This document shows positions 46,374 to 57,784 of a stretch of 64,000 nt of DNA, piece after piece. The stretch comes from Antedon mediterranea. Taxonomy: Eukaryota; Echinodermata; Crinoidea; Comatulida; Antedonidae. The notes under the pieces are model-generated. The model searched no databases, was not told the DNA's origin, and saw only the letters and a list, made by a program, of their open reading frames with translations. The position numbers were made by a program, and so were the translations under genes. Positions within the stretch are counted from its first letter, which is position 1, and the number at the start of each line of letters is the position of its first letter. The stretch is from contig NC_092670.1 of assembly GCF_964355755.1 (NCBI RefSeq), forward strand, positions 7,997,201 through 8,061,200, in the 5' to 3' direction.

Positions 46374-47546
46374 ATGAAGTACAAATGTGAACACTGTGGA
46401 GATAAATTTGAGTTAAGTGATTTGAAGGAACATTTAGGAATACATGTGCATTTTAAAGAGTTAAAAGACTACGAGCATTTTCAACTACATGATCAAAAAC
46501 GAAAAGAAATTGAGAATTTGGAAATACACACCACCGAAGAAACTTCATTTGAACATTTTGGGAATAAAGAAAATGAGAATTTAGGAGTATGCACCGATGA
46601 AGAAACTTCGTATGAATGTGAAAATTGTGGAATGCAATTTAACAAAATTGATGTTTTAAATAAACATTTGAAAATACACACAAGCGAGACACCATATGAA
46701 TGTGAACATTGTGGAAAAAATTTTAAACAGAATGCTAATTTCAAAAAACATTTGAGAATTCACACAGGAGAAACACCATATGAATGTGAACATTGTAGGA
46801 AGAAATTTAAAGAAAGGGGGAATTTGAATAAACATTTGAGAGTACACACAGGAGAGAAACCATATGAATGTGAACATTGTGGAAAGAAATTTAGCTGCAG
46901 TCAGAATTTGAAAAAACATTTGAGAGTACACACAGGAGAAACACCATATGAATGTGAACATTGTGGAAGAAAATTTAAACAAAGTGGAAAATTAAAAGTA
47001 CACGTTAGATCTCACACGGGAGAGACGCCATTTGAATGTGAACAATGTGGTAAGAAATTCAAAGCTAATGCAAATTTGAAAGATCATTTTAGAGTACATA
47101 CAGAAGAGACGCCATATGAATGTATATTTTGTACAAAGAAATTTAAGTCTAATGGGTCTTTAAACTCACATTTGAAATTACACACAGGAAACTTACCATA
47201 TGAATGTGAACAATGTGGGAGGAAATGTGCCTCTAATGGAATATTAAAAAAACATTTGAGAATTCACAGAGAAGAGAGACCATATGAATGTGAACATTGT
47301 GGGAAGACATTTAAAACAAATGAAGGATTAAAATCACATTTGAAAACACATGGAGAGCCACGGTATAAATGCGAATATTGTGGAGTGAAATACCAAGATA
47401 AAAGGTGCTTCCAAATGCATTTGGAAAGACACACAATAGGGAATGAATGTGAAGATTATATTATCAAATCCAATTGCAATGATATGTTTAACTTACGCAC
47501 AGAAGAGACATCGCATGGTAACATTTATAACTTGCATACATTTTAA
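46374..47546 (+). CDS. C2H2 zinc-finger protein C
   Basis: 390 residues from the ATG in AACATGAAGTAC, which aligns with the starts of A and B. An open frame extends upstream to the acceptor at 46290 without an ATG, so a longer N-terminus from another exon cannot be excluded. Eleven C2H2 fingers are present. Finger 1 (CEHCGDKF, X11 spacing) matches A and B. Residues about 25-77 are a degenerate region in which finger-like units lost cysteines (FEHFGNKE). Fingers 2-11 run to about residue 355 and include the [10 protein letters not shown] finger shared by all three genes. The C-terminus is short and has no linker-repeat tail, unlike A and B. Probable nuclear DNA-binding regulator, target unknown. 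Confidence 0.9.
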   Translation: MKYKCEHCGDKFELSDLKEHLGIHVHFKELKDYEHFQLHDQKRKEIENLEIHTTEETSFEHFGNKENENLGVCTDEETSYECENCGMQFNKIDVLNKHLKIHTSETPYECEHCGKNFKQNANFKKHLRIHTGETPYECEHCRKKFKERGNLNKHLRVHTGEKPYECEHCGKKFSCSQNLKKHLRVHTGETPYECEHCGRKFKQSGKLKVHVRSHTGETPFECEQCGKKFKANANLKDHFRVHTEETPYECIFCTKKFKSNGSLNSHLKLHTGNLPYECEQCGRKCASNGILKKHLRIHREERPYECEHCGKTFKTNEGLKSHLKTHGEPRYKCEYCGVKYQDKRCFQMHLERHTIGNECEDYIIKSNCNDMFNLRTEETSHGNIYNLHTF

Positions 47547-50500
47547 ATAACATGTGAGAATACACACAAGAGAGCCGAACATTGTGTACACAATGTGTAA
47601 TGTCTCTATTTTAATTTTACAGCGAATAATATTAAGATACCAGTGCATTTTAGAATAACAGAAGAAATTGAGCGTTATTTATTTTTTCCATTAAAAGTAT
47701 TTTTCTTGTATTAAATAAGTTTTAATTTGATTGGCCTTGATTGATTTCTTGTAGGAAAGAACATCTATGAATTTTACATCATTTTTAGGAGGTTGATGTT
47801 ATGACATAGGTTTTAAACGAATAATACTGCTTTTTAATAAGTGTCAATTTTATCATACAATGTGAATACTGTACGTTGTATTACTATTTCAAATCGTTTT
47901 GTTTAATATCTGCTTCTTTTTTGTTATGTTTGCCCATTTTTGAGCAACAGTAGTTTTGGCCAATCACAAAACAGTACAAGTTCTACCGTACAGTGTGTAC
48001 TGTATGAAATCGCACACAATTTCAATACTGGTATGTTATGTATCGTACTGTATTTGTTAAGTTATGTTGTTGTGAAGTGTTGGACTTAAACCACACAAAA
48101 TGATTCGTTTTCGTTCTATTGTATATAGCTTTGGTTTTTATTATTTATTGTTCTAATTTTGTGGCTGTAACGCTTAACCCTCTACTATAATAAATTGAAG
48201 ATGTCCTATACCATTCTCTATTTGCCTTTACTAATCGCACCGATTTTTCTTTACGATAGCTAAATGTGTTAAAATATATTACACAAAAGACAACACAGGC
48301 ACACTTAAGTTATGTCGTTATTGCTATTTTAATTATATTTAATTTGGTATATGATGCAAAGGCAAAGTTATTCTTTATTTGCTACTTAAATTTAAAGTTA
48401 CAATATTCATCACTGATCACTCAGTAGAAATTGTTATTTTCATTTGCAAGCTTGAATTAAACCCTAAGAAATAACATTTTCATAAATAGGCCTAAAGACA
48501 TTTTTATAAAATTTCTTAATTTAAAACAATAAAAGGCGTAGGCCTATAATTGAAAAAAAGAATGAGGCCTAAAATGGATTTTTTTTAAAATAATTATAAC
48601 ATAGAAGAAATGTTTTTCCGATGTCTGACGGTTAGTGACAATGAATTGAGACGGATCACCAACTTGGTCGGTCTTCAGTAAGTTGATATTATTATATGAG
48701 TAGGTTGTCCAATTTTTATTCTATCAAACCATCTTGACTTTGGTCGACTTTTCAATTTTTCCTTGCAAAGGTGTCTTCTAGAGATATGCCATCTTCTAGT
48801 AAAATGAACGAAAGTGTTGAGTTTCTTTTTTTTAGTAAATTACTTTTTGGATTTACTCCTTGTAGTACGACTGGCACAGTGGCTCTTTTCATTGTTTCAA
48901 CCGTTTCAAGCCCGGTTTCAAGTGTGCCATTCCAGGTTGCAAATGCATATGGAATTGTAAAGATCAGTGGCGTATCCAGTGGGAGGCCGGAGGACCCCCC
49001 CCCCCCTCCCTGATTTCGTGTCACATCATCCCGTCCGTCGACAAACAAAGGTGCCGAGGAAAAAAATAAACTATTTTTCTGACAATAATTGAACTGTAAA
49101 CATAATTCTTTTGAGTGTTTGTTTATTTACATACCATATCCCTTCAGATCAACTATTTTTTATTTTCATTACATCTAACGAAACACGTAAAAAATGTGGT
49201 CAAAATATCGTACTACTTAGCACGTACGTACGGCCGTACGCGGTATAGATTGTTTACTCAAAAGTCTTACCTTACCCTTACCCTATTCAACCTTGTTTTT
49301 GCAGTTGAGCCTCTCCTCATGACCTGGGATTTGTATGTCTTCCTACGCTAAGATTATATAGTTCCACATGCCATGTGCTTTTTTGTCTAAGATATATTTA
49401 TTATAAGTGCCAAAAACCCGTTTTTTTTCTCGATATGAGGCCTTTATTATTCAAAATTTTTAAAGAAAAGCACACATACCATAAAAAATATCCATGTATT
49501 TCATTTTTGGAACAGAATATTCCCTGAGGCTCAACTACAAAACCACAATTTTGTGATATGATGTCATCGTAAGCCAATCAAAGCTGAGCTTTCTCGCGAT
49601 TGGCATTGCTCACGGTTGAATGATTTTGGATTCTATCTGATTTGATTGGTGGATGCGAATCACCCGCAGCGGAATGTTTTCTCTCGCGCGTGTACCATGA
49701 ATCTCTCTGATCGTTACTACACAAAGTTAGAGCAATGAATTGGCCCGAATTCCGTTAAGTAAACAACTTTATATATTTATAAGCATTTAATAACATGTTT
49801 TATTGATATTTCCAATGAATGGTGATATATAAAATAAATTACTAAAAAATTTTTTTAATTTTGAAAAAAAGTGGGTCATTTTGAAGTATCATAATAGTTA
49901 TTAACTTTCACCAAAAATTAGTTTTAAAAAATTTAACCGAAATACATATGTTTTTTTTGTTCAAAAAATAACTTTGACTTCCAGTCAAAGTTTTCAATCA
50001 AAACATATCTCATAATGCAACGCACTTATTTGGCTACTCTGTATGCATAATCATAAACCTTTCTCGCGATCTGTGTGGAAACACCTTCTCAACCGTGACA
50101 AGTTGTAAACAATCCTAATTAGCATCATGCATAATGCATACTCATGGTTTGAAATCTTTGTTTACTTTCGCTTGCGACGATTTCCCAGACGAAATGTAAT
50201 CTAATTAATTTACCTGTTAATTATGTAAAATTGTTGTTTTTGGCTCGAATTTTCGACTTAAAGTGAATAACTTTAATATTACTTTGATATGGCCAATTTA
50301 AATTTAGAATATTTTTTTTCATTTTTTGTGTTTCAAGGGACAATACATCTTTAACTAAATATGTTACATATATATACAGTATATACAATATTTACACATA
50401 AGTTGGCTTAATTTTTACATAGGTTTATCCATCAGTATTTTTACTTTCTTATTTTTTTTATGGACACATCCTCAGTACAAAGAATGTTTTAAATATATAC

Positions 50501-51970
50501 TGTATTTTAACTAAAATTCAGTATATAAAATAATTTAACTTAATTACATAATGTACAATATTTACACATATGATAGTATTGCCCAATAGAATTTACTCAT
50601 TTTTTTAGGCACAGGCCTAGGCCTAGCCTAGGGCTTCTACTTCTAGGCCCATAGCTAGCTACCATTTTAAAAATAAAACCCCAAACAATCGAAATAACTA
50701 TTCCGAATCTGTCTTATGCTGCATTACGCGAGTTAACATATTATTTCAGATGAAAAACATTGAGTTTTATATTTTTTTATCCATACGTAATTACACCAGC
50801 ATTAAAGATAACATTAAAATGTAGGCCGTTTATGAGCGGGTTTATGAGCTATTTCGCCGATTTCTTATCGCTGGGAAATTCCCCACCAGCGACATCGATC
50901 GATCGAGGAGTAGGCCTAGGCTAGAGGCCTAGCGTGCATGCCGGAACGGGTGGATTATTGCTATATAAATAACAAGTTTGAACAAAAGAGCTTACGAAAA
51001 TCTTAGGTAAATTTTTATTAAACGTAGGCCAACTTGCTTGGCGAATCCATGCCTTTTAAATAATTTAACATGTTCGTATTATCGGATCGTACAGTAAAAC
51101 CAAATAAAACAACCTCGTCGTGCGATGTGCGATCTGTTGTTCTTTTTGCAGCGGATCAACATTGGTAGAGTTCATTAATTATGAGGGTGTTTAAAAATGT
51201 AATAACATAACTATTAAAAACGTATCTCAACCACTGTGTAATCAAAGCGTTTATTTAGTTAAAACTTGGACCCTCCCAAAATTGATAATCGCGTATTCCG
51301 GTTACCACGTGATTGATTCACGGTTGGTTGCACGCTTCTTTTTTTTCTACGTCCGGCGTGTAGTACACCGTGCATGTTTATATTATTGTTACGGTTTAAA
51401 CAAAGGCAGTGCATACAAATAAAAATACAATAATAGACCACGGAGACTGCATGAATAGACATTGTTTCAACATCCTGCCTCACTTTTGTTTGGTTATTGA
51501 CTATTGTTGACCTGGGCTGAGCCTGGGTGTAACCGTAAATCAATTTGGCCAAAAATATGGGGAAATTTGAAAATGCGGTAAAAAAAATCAAAATGCGGTA
51601 GAAAACGTCGAGATAGCGGTAGCGCGGTAGATGGGTACTAAAAGCGGTAGACTACCGCGAGTAGCGGTAGACTTGGGACCCCTTGGTTAAAATATAATAT
51701 TTTAACCAAAAATGGCGTAGAATTGTCGACTGAGGCCGCAAATTGTTTTACTTCTTTGCTTTCGTTGCTAAAAACGATCATTTTCGGCGATGTTTTAGAC
51801 CCTATATTTCGAAAACTACAAGTCAGATTTTCCTAATTCTTTCTTTATTGTAATATGAATACAACATACTAACAGATGATGTTGGTTTGGTTTTAATTTT
51901 GCATCGTTATTCATATAAGACAATATGACTATGCAATTCTAGAACATATTGATCAGGTGTATGTAGGCCT
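47547..51970. other. Intergenic region, no supported gene
   Basis: Beyond gene C there are a few finger-like remnants (ACATGTGAGAATACACACAA at 47550) and an isolated promoter-like module near 47951. A repeat end with CAGTGGCGTATCCAGTGGGA and poly-C lies at about 48965-49010. The AGGCCTA-rich patches near 50.6 and 50.9 kb are low complexity. GCGGTAG words cluster at 51580-51670. I see no convincing exon. Confidence 0.4.
47951..48010 (+). promoter_or_regulatory. Orphan copy of the zinc-finger promoter module
   Basis: AGTTTTGGCCAATCACAAAA has a CCAAT box at 47960-47964 and is followed by ACAGTACAAGTTCTACCGTA, similar to the modules upstream of A, B and C. No finger frame follows in the window, so this may be the relic of a lost or relocated fourth gene. 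Confidence 0.35.
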
Positions 51971-51974
51971 ACAG

Positions 51975-53485
51975 ATATTTATTTATTTATTTATTTGGAA
52001 TTACACCTTTAGATCGGTGGCACACTTAGCACAAAGGTGCATCCTTCACAATATAAAATATAACAATTAACAGAAAAGTAAAAAAAGGCAAAAGCAACTA
52101 TCAACCCCTATCCTACCCCCCCCCTCCCCCCAATTTACATCGATACATACAGTAGATCATTACTTTACGCAATGAATACAAAACAAGATATAGTAAAAGT
52201 GTATAAAATAAAATAAAATCAACTGATAAACACAGCTTATTACGAAAACTCCCCCCCCCCCCCCACTTTTTTTCAATTAATTAATGTAGCAATGTAGATA
52301 ACATAGTTATTGAGTCATGGAATTCAGTGAATCATTTCGAAATTTCCATGCTTGTTTTAGGTATCTTTTACAAAAACTATCCAAAATATTTTCACACTCT
52401 TCATCAATTAAATTATCTGAGTATCCCAAAATATACTTAAGTTTGTCATTTTCATGAGAAGTATAAAAAGTATCAAACATATCTTTGCTGCCATTTCTAT
52501 ACATATCCACATATAAATTCAATAATTCCTGATTACGTATATTATTTAAAGCTGGACAATTAAGGATGAAATGATGGATGTCTTCGTCCGAATTTGTACC
52601 GCACAATTTACATTTTTTATTATTATCAATATTCCAATTTGCAGTTCTATCATTCAAAGGTAGAGTATTTGAACGAGCTTTAAATTTTAATGCAGCAAAA
52701 TTAATTTTATCAATTAAGTAATATTCAAGTCCAGGTTTTGATTTTAATGTTTCATAGATGTGGAGACTTGATTTATTTTGTAATTCAATTCTCCATTCAT
52801 CTATCATTATATAGTTAAGTTTTCTTAAGATTTCAGAAATTGGAAAGTAGACTTCTTTATAATTTGAGAGAGTGGTGAAAATATTTTTGGATTCACAATT
52901 ACACTTCAAGAGAATATCGTTTATACAAGATAGAAACTTATACCTTAAGTCTTTACATTCACAATTAAGTTGTAGCATTTCAATAAACATAATTTTTGGC
53001 CATCGATAGTTTTCCATCTTTATAATTCTATGGAAGTATTTCATACGAAGAGCGTTATGAATCTCGTTAATTGGAGACCAACCAAGCTCTCCATATAAGG
53101 CGGCACAAGGTGTATTTCGAGGTGCTTTTAAGATATAACGCGCCATTTGGAGCTGGAGACGCTCAAGTTTATCTATATCTATTCTACTTAAAGAGCACCA
53201 TACTGAACAACCATAGTTGATAGATGGGAGAACTATCGATCTCCACAGAGTATTCCCATAATATACTCTGTTAAAGTTATCAAAGCTACTGATAATTGAT
53301 TTAACGTACGCTATTAGTCTTTGACCTTTTTTTATAACATTCTCAATTTGTATATGGTCATTTAATTTACGAGAAATATGTACACCGAGATATTTATATG
53401 ATTCAGTTTCAGATATAAAGCCATTACCTAATTTCCATTGTCTTACTTTATCAACACGTTTACCAGTTATCAGTATATAAACAAC
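51975..53485 (-). mobile_element. Non-LTR retrotransposon fragment (RT C-terminal part), minus strand
   Basis: The frame continues on the minus strand from about 53485 to 52307. It encodes a LINE reverse-transcriptase tail (YKYLGVHISRKLNDH, WRSIVLPSINYGCSVW, LERLQLQMARYILKAPRNTP), then a long helical region and a zinc-knuckle-like CKLCGTNSDEDIHHFILNCP near the C-terminus. The catalytic YxDD core is missing. The 3' end is a TTTA microsatellite at 51975-52000 with poly-C tracts (52118 and 52253). It meets an oppositely oriented element at about 53485. Confidence 0.8.
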
Positions 53486-53486
53486 A

Positions 53487-55224
53487 CTTCTTCGTTATTT
53501 AAGAGAATCCGTTGACAGCATTAGAACATCATCACCGTCAGCGGCGATTCTCATTAGCGGTGATTTTAACGAAGCCCGCGCGAAAGTTAAACAATTTTGC
53601 TCGTCAACTGGTCTTCGACAAGTTGTCAAAACTTCAACTAGGGACAACAGTGGTAATATTCTGGACTTGCTTATAACTAACTGTTATCAACATTACGAAG
53701 AACCGGTTGTTCATGCACCCTTTGGTCGTAGTGACCATAATTCGATTTTATGGAAACCAAAACCTGGATTCGTCTGCATTAAGGGCCGCAATGTTATTAA
53801 GTCTTTCCGGCCTTTTAGCGAATCTGCTTGCAATAGATTTGGTCAATGGATAACATCACAAGATTGGCATGAAATACTGGAAACCGATGACCTTGATGAA
53901 AAAGTAAATATTTTCGAATCAACATTATGTCTGGCATACGAACGTTGTTTTCCAAAGCGCAGAATTAAAGTTCATTCAAATGACAAACCATGGATCACAC
54001 CAAAAATAAAAGGACTTTGTAAGGAGAGACAAATTAGCTTTCATAAATATGGAAAAATGTCCCGCCATTTCCGTACACTTAGAAACTAAGAAAGTAATTT
54101 GGGAAATCAAACAAGCAAAGATTAAATACTACAAATACGAAGTTAACAATCTGCAAAACACTAACGCAAAGCAGTGGTTCCAAAAAGTTAACCAAATATG
54201 CGGTACGAATAAAAAGAAATCGGTGTTGAATCTAGAAACTGAAGAAACCGATCCGCTTAAAATTTGCGAACTAATAAATAACTACCTAGCGAATATATGC
54301 CAGAAGATTGAACCCCTACAAACTAATAGTCTACCATCATACCTTCCTTGTGGCTATGCACCGACACTCAACTTCTGGCAGGTGTATCATCAGCTTCAGA
54401 AAATAAACTGCAACAAATCAGTTGCCCCGGGTGATCTACCGCCTTGCGTCATCAAAGAATTCGCATTTGAAATTGCATCACCGTTAGTTGACATCTACAA
54501 CGCATCACTCTCGCAAGGCATAGTCCCGCGCAAGTGGAAAGAGGCGACCATAACCCCACTTCCTAAAGTGAAAGGACCGGTTAACTTAAATCAAATCAGA
54601 CCCATATCCATTACACCAATTTTTGAACGCATGCTAGAACACTTTGTCTCGTCATGGATAAAACCCAAGATCGCGCCTAAATTAGACGAAATGCAATTTG
54701 GAAATCGCACAGGAGCGTCTACAAGTCACTATCTTACTAGCATGTTACACTATTTACTTCAAGGCCTTGATAAACCTGGACACGAAGCAACGGTTATTGC
54801 AGTTGATTTTCGTAAAGCGTTTGACCTAATTGATCATACAATCGCTGTCAAGAAGTTAATTGATATTGGAGTTCAACCTGAATTGATGCCGTGGATTTGT
54901 GATTTTCTGAGCGAACGTAAACAGAGAGTGAAACTCAATGGCGGTTTTTCAAACTGGCAAGGAATAACTTGCGGAGTTCCTCAGGGGACGAAACTGGGTC
55001 CCTTAATTTTCCAAGTAATGGTTAACAATTCGCTTAGAGACTTCCCAAATCGGTGGAAGTATGTAGATGATTTGTCAATATGTGAAGTTCACAACAAGAA
55101 AACCCCGCCTAATGTTCAAGATCAATTAAACGAACTATCACAATGGACCAAAGACAATAATATGATAATTAATATTGAAAAAACTAACTTTATCAAACAT
55201 TTCTTAGCTCAGTCACAACCCTGA
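53487..55224 (+). mobile_element. Non-LTR retrotransposon fragment (endonuclease C-term and RT), frameshifted
   Basis: The copy starts inside an APE-type endonuclease (ILISGDFNEA, later FGRSDHNSILW at about 53720). The linker follows, then a reverse transcriptase with IRPISITPIFERMLEH, VIAVDFRKAFDLIDH, GVPQGTKLGPLIF and the catalytic YVDDLS at about 55058. A frameshift near 54075 splits it into frames 53667-54089 and 54049-55224. The RT ends soon after YVDD, so the thumb and C-terminal region are missing. Jockey/CR1-like by motif pattern. Non-functional copy. Confidence 0.85.
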
Positions 55225-55238
55225 TAGTAGTCTGGGCT

Positions 55239-55324
55239 CCAGACGGAGTTTTGTAAAAATATAAATATTTTTGCACATATGGCGTTTCATACGTGTATTA
55301 CTTGAGTTTGGCTACTCCGTCTGG
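55239..55324. repeat. Inverted repeat CCAGACGGAGT / ACTCCGTCTGG
   Basis: Exact 11-base inverted arms lie around a 64-base loop right after the truncated LINE. It may be the terminus of a dispersed element; the region to 56478 has no supported gene. Confidence 0.55.
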
Positions 55325-56478
55325 GGAAACACGCATAAGTCACGTGGTTTGACACCAAGAATTCTTGGTGCATAAATTATCGGACCAGTTGACTAGTTTC
55401 AGCCGCATGCCATTGGCTACTCACTCGTACGTCGTTTTAATATTCATATTTCAGAATTTCAAAGACTCAACGTCTAAGACGATGCGCATGCGCTATGTTA
55501 CGTTTAGACAATGTGTACTTGGGGTACATTGATGAAAGTTTCTGAAGGCTAAAAATGATTTTATATGCCTAGTAGTCTGGTAAACATTTGATGAGATTTT
55601 TCCCAAGAACATGAAAACTCGTCGTGATATGATAGGCTAGCTTCTCCGCCAAATCAAACATTGAATGGATCATTTATTATGCGGAGAAAATTTGATTTAA
55701 TTCCCACCCAGACCCTGTCCTGTTCTGTGTAGTGGTGTAGCCCTGTTGGGTGGTATGTACCTTATTGGCGTTTTATTTGGAAGTACGTACGAGTTGAGTA
55801 GCCCTACGAACCCGCCTACGATCGAAGGAGGCCTAGGCCAGAACAATTAATAAACAAAACAACTTGGCAACACGATTTTATATTTCAACAGTTGTTCGGT
55901 CTCGATCGTACATTCAGCACACTGTACGTACGTACTCGATCTTTTTCATTTTGAAACAAAATGATCATTGGTTGATTCGAAATCCATATTTACATACCGC
56001 CCGCCCCATATAGCCAAATACGGTATGATAACCTACGTCATTCTTATCGGATGTTTGCGGTTTGCAAATCGATTTCTATACGTGTTTCACAAGTCTGTAT
56101 TTTCAGACAAAAATCGCGGTCGAAATAAAAACAAATAAATAAAAAAAAAGACAATAAATACAGACTTATATATTTTGTTTCATGTTTTGAAGTATAATAA
56201 GTCCAATTTCCGGGACCTCCAACTCTATTTTTCTAAATTTTTTTTGAACTTTTATTTTTTAAATTGAAAAATATGGATTGAAACAGTCATCGCGCATCGT
56301 TTTTTTGCACGCAGTATTTTATTTATGAATTATAAAAAATGGAAAAAATGGCTACCCTAAATCTGATTAAAATGACCTCAAATGACGCTAGAACGCGTTG
56401 CTTCCGGGGCCGTCGCTTCCCTGGACCCCCACCGGGGGCCCTTGGCGGCCCCCCTGGCCCCCAGCCTAGTGATGCTCG

Positions 56479-57703
56479 TGTGAGGGTGTAAATTGTACTC
56501 CTCCGCATAGAATAAATAGGACGGGACAATTTACATGTTAGTCCAGTTTTATGTCACTGGTTAATAAAAATAGATAAATAGTGTTACATAAATATTTATT
56601 ATCACGGTCTAATATGGCATTTTTAATGTATGGGTAGATAATGTGTTAAGCGGAATAATCCGCACCCATTACGCGTATTCGTCGGAGAATGGTAAGCTTG
56701 GGATGATACCTGATACATCCTCTCTCCTTCGGACGCTTGCATCGACTAGACGTGTATTTGCCTAGCCTGTTAAACAATTTAATTATTTCTTTTTGTTGAG
56801 AGCACATCGTTTGATCTTGATGTAATCTGTAAGTTTTAAATATTGTTTAATTTATAATATGTTTAGGTTAAATACAGTTTAACCCGGTTTAAGTTTGTTA
56901 AATTTACTTTTGTCTCTATATGCATTAGCACTCCACTGGTACGGCGACGGTTGCACTGGGTGTAACCTGTTGAGTGTTGTGTGCGGTATACGATCGTAAT
57001 TCTTAGCTTAGCGATGTTAGAAGATTGATCAAAATATCCCTTAAGGAATCTGAATTAAGGCTAAAACCTTTATTTACTTTGTTTATCATATGTTAGCCTA
57101 GTATGGAATATTATGTTTTACCGTGTTAATTGATAGTTATGTTAATTTAAGTCTGATAAAGTTCTATGACCTTGTGTTTAGTGGGTCGTTGATTATTCGA
57201 ACATGTGCGATGTTTATGGCTTTCAATCAGAGATCTGGTTGAGGGCAGCACATAATGTAAACAAATATGTCTGCGCCCACGAGACGATGTGCGATGCATA
57301 TCGCGACGATTTTAGATACTAGATTGCATGGCCTAGCTTTATTATATATTCCATTTTACAGTATATTATTGTGTTTCAATTAATAATACTATAATTGATG
57401 TTTTTAAACTTAAATGCTTATCTGTTGCTGTATAGTTGGTGGTCTTCATTTATTGAACAATGAGATGATTTATATTTTGTTTAGTTTTGAGATATGTTTT
57501 ATGATTTTGTTACACAGGTCTTGTTCCTGTTTACTGTTAGCGACGGCTGCAGTGTTGTGTTGGGTTTTAGCTTCTGTTTCTGTTATTAAACAATTGCGAT
57601 TAAACTGGAAACTGAATCAGGTCTATTCTATTATGTGTCAGTGATCATTAATTGCTCTCCCACAAGCTATTCAAACACCAACGGACACGATCCGAAGGTC
57701 ACA
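56479..57703 (+). repeat. 5' LTR of Ty3/gypsy retrotransposon
   Basis: The repeat begins TGTGAGGGTG and ends GGTCACA, so it has perfect TGTGA/TCACA terminal inverted repeats and is 1225 bases long. Its first 653 bases recur at 63348. It is followed after six bases by TGGTGCCGAAACC, a primer-binding-site-like word starting TGG. The left flank is a GC-rich dispersed repeat (about 56390-56475) that the element interrupted. Confidence 0.88.
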
Positions 57704-57709
57704 TAATTT

Positions 57710-57722
57710 TGGTGCCGAAACC
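57710..57722 (+). other. Candidate primer binding site
   Basis: TGGTGCCGAAACC starts seven bases after the LTR end and complements a tRNA 3' end terminating in CCA. The tRNA species cannot be assigned from sequence alone here. Confidence 0.65.
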
Positions 57723-57744
57723 TGTTTTATAAATCCAATTTGTT

Positions 57745-57745
<1 letters not shown>

Positions 57746-57775
<30 letters not shown>
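57746..57775 (+). repeat. Poly-A tract before gag
   Basis: About 30 consecutive A residues lie between the primer binding site and gag. They create a lysine-rich upstream extension of the gag frame that is unlikely to be translated. Confidence 0.9.
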
Positions 57776-57777
<2 letters not shown>

Positions 57778-57784
57778 TAACAGT

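Noticed and set aside
48752-49048. Overlapping 80-98 codon frames on both strands
   Set aside because: Partly poly-C and repeat-end sequence; no family resemblance on either strand.
51259-51591. 110-codon minus-strand frame
   Set aside because: No recognisable domain, unremarkable composition and no splice or family support.
57414-57644. 76-codon hydrophobic frame before gag
   Set aside because: It lies wholly inside the 5' LTR and looks like chance.
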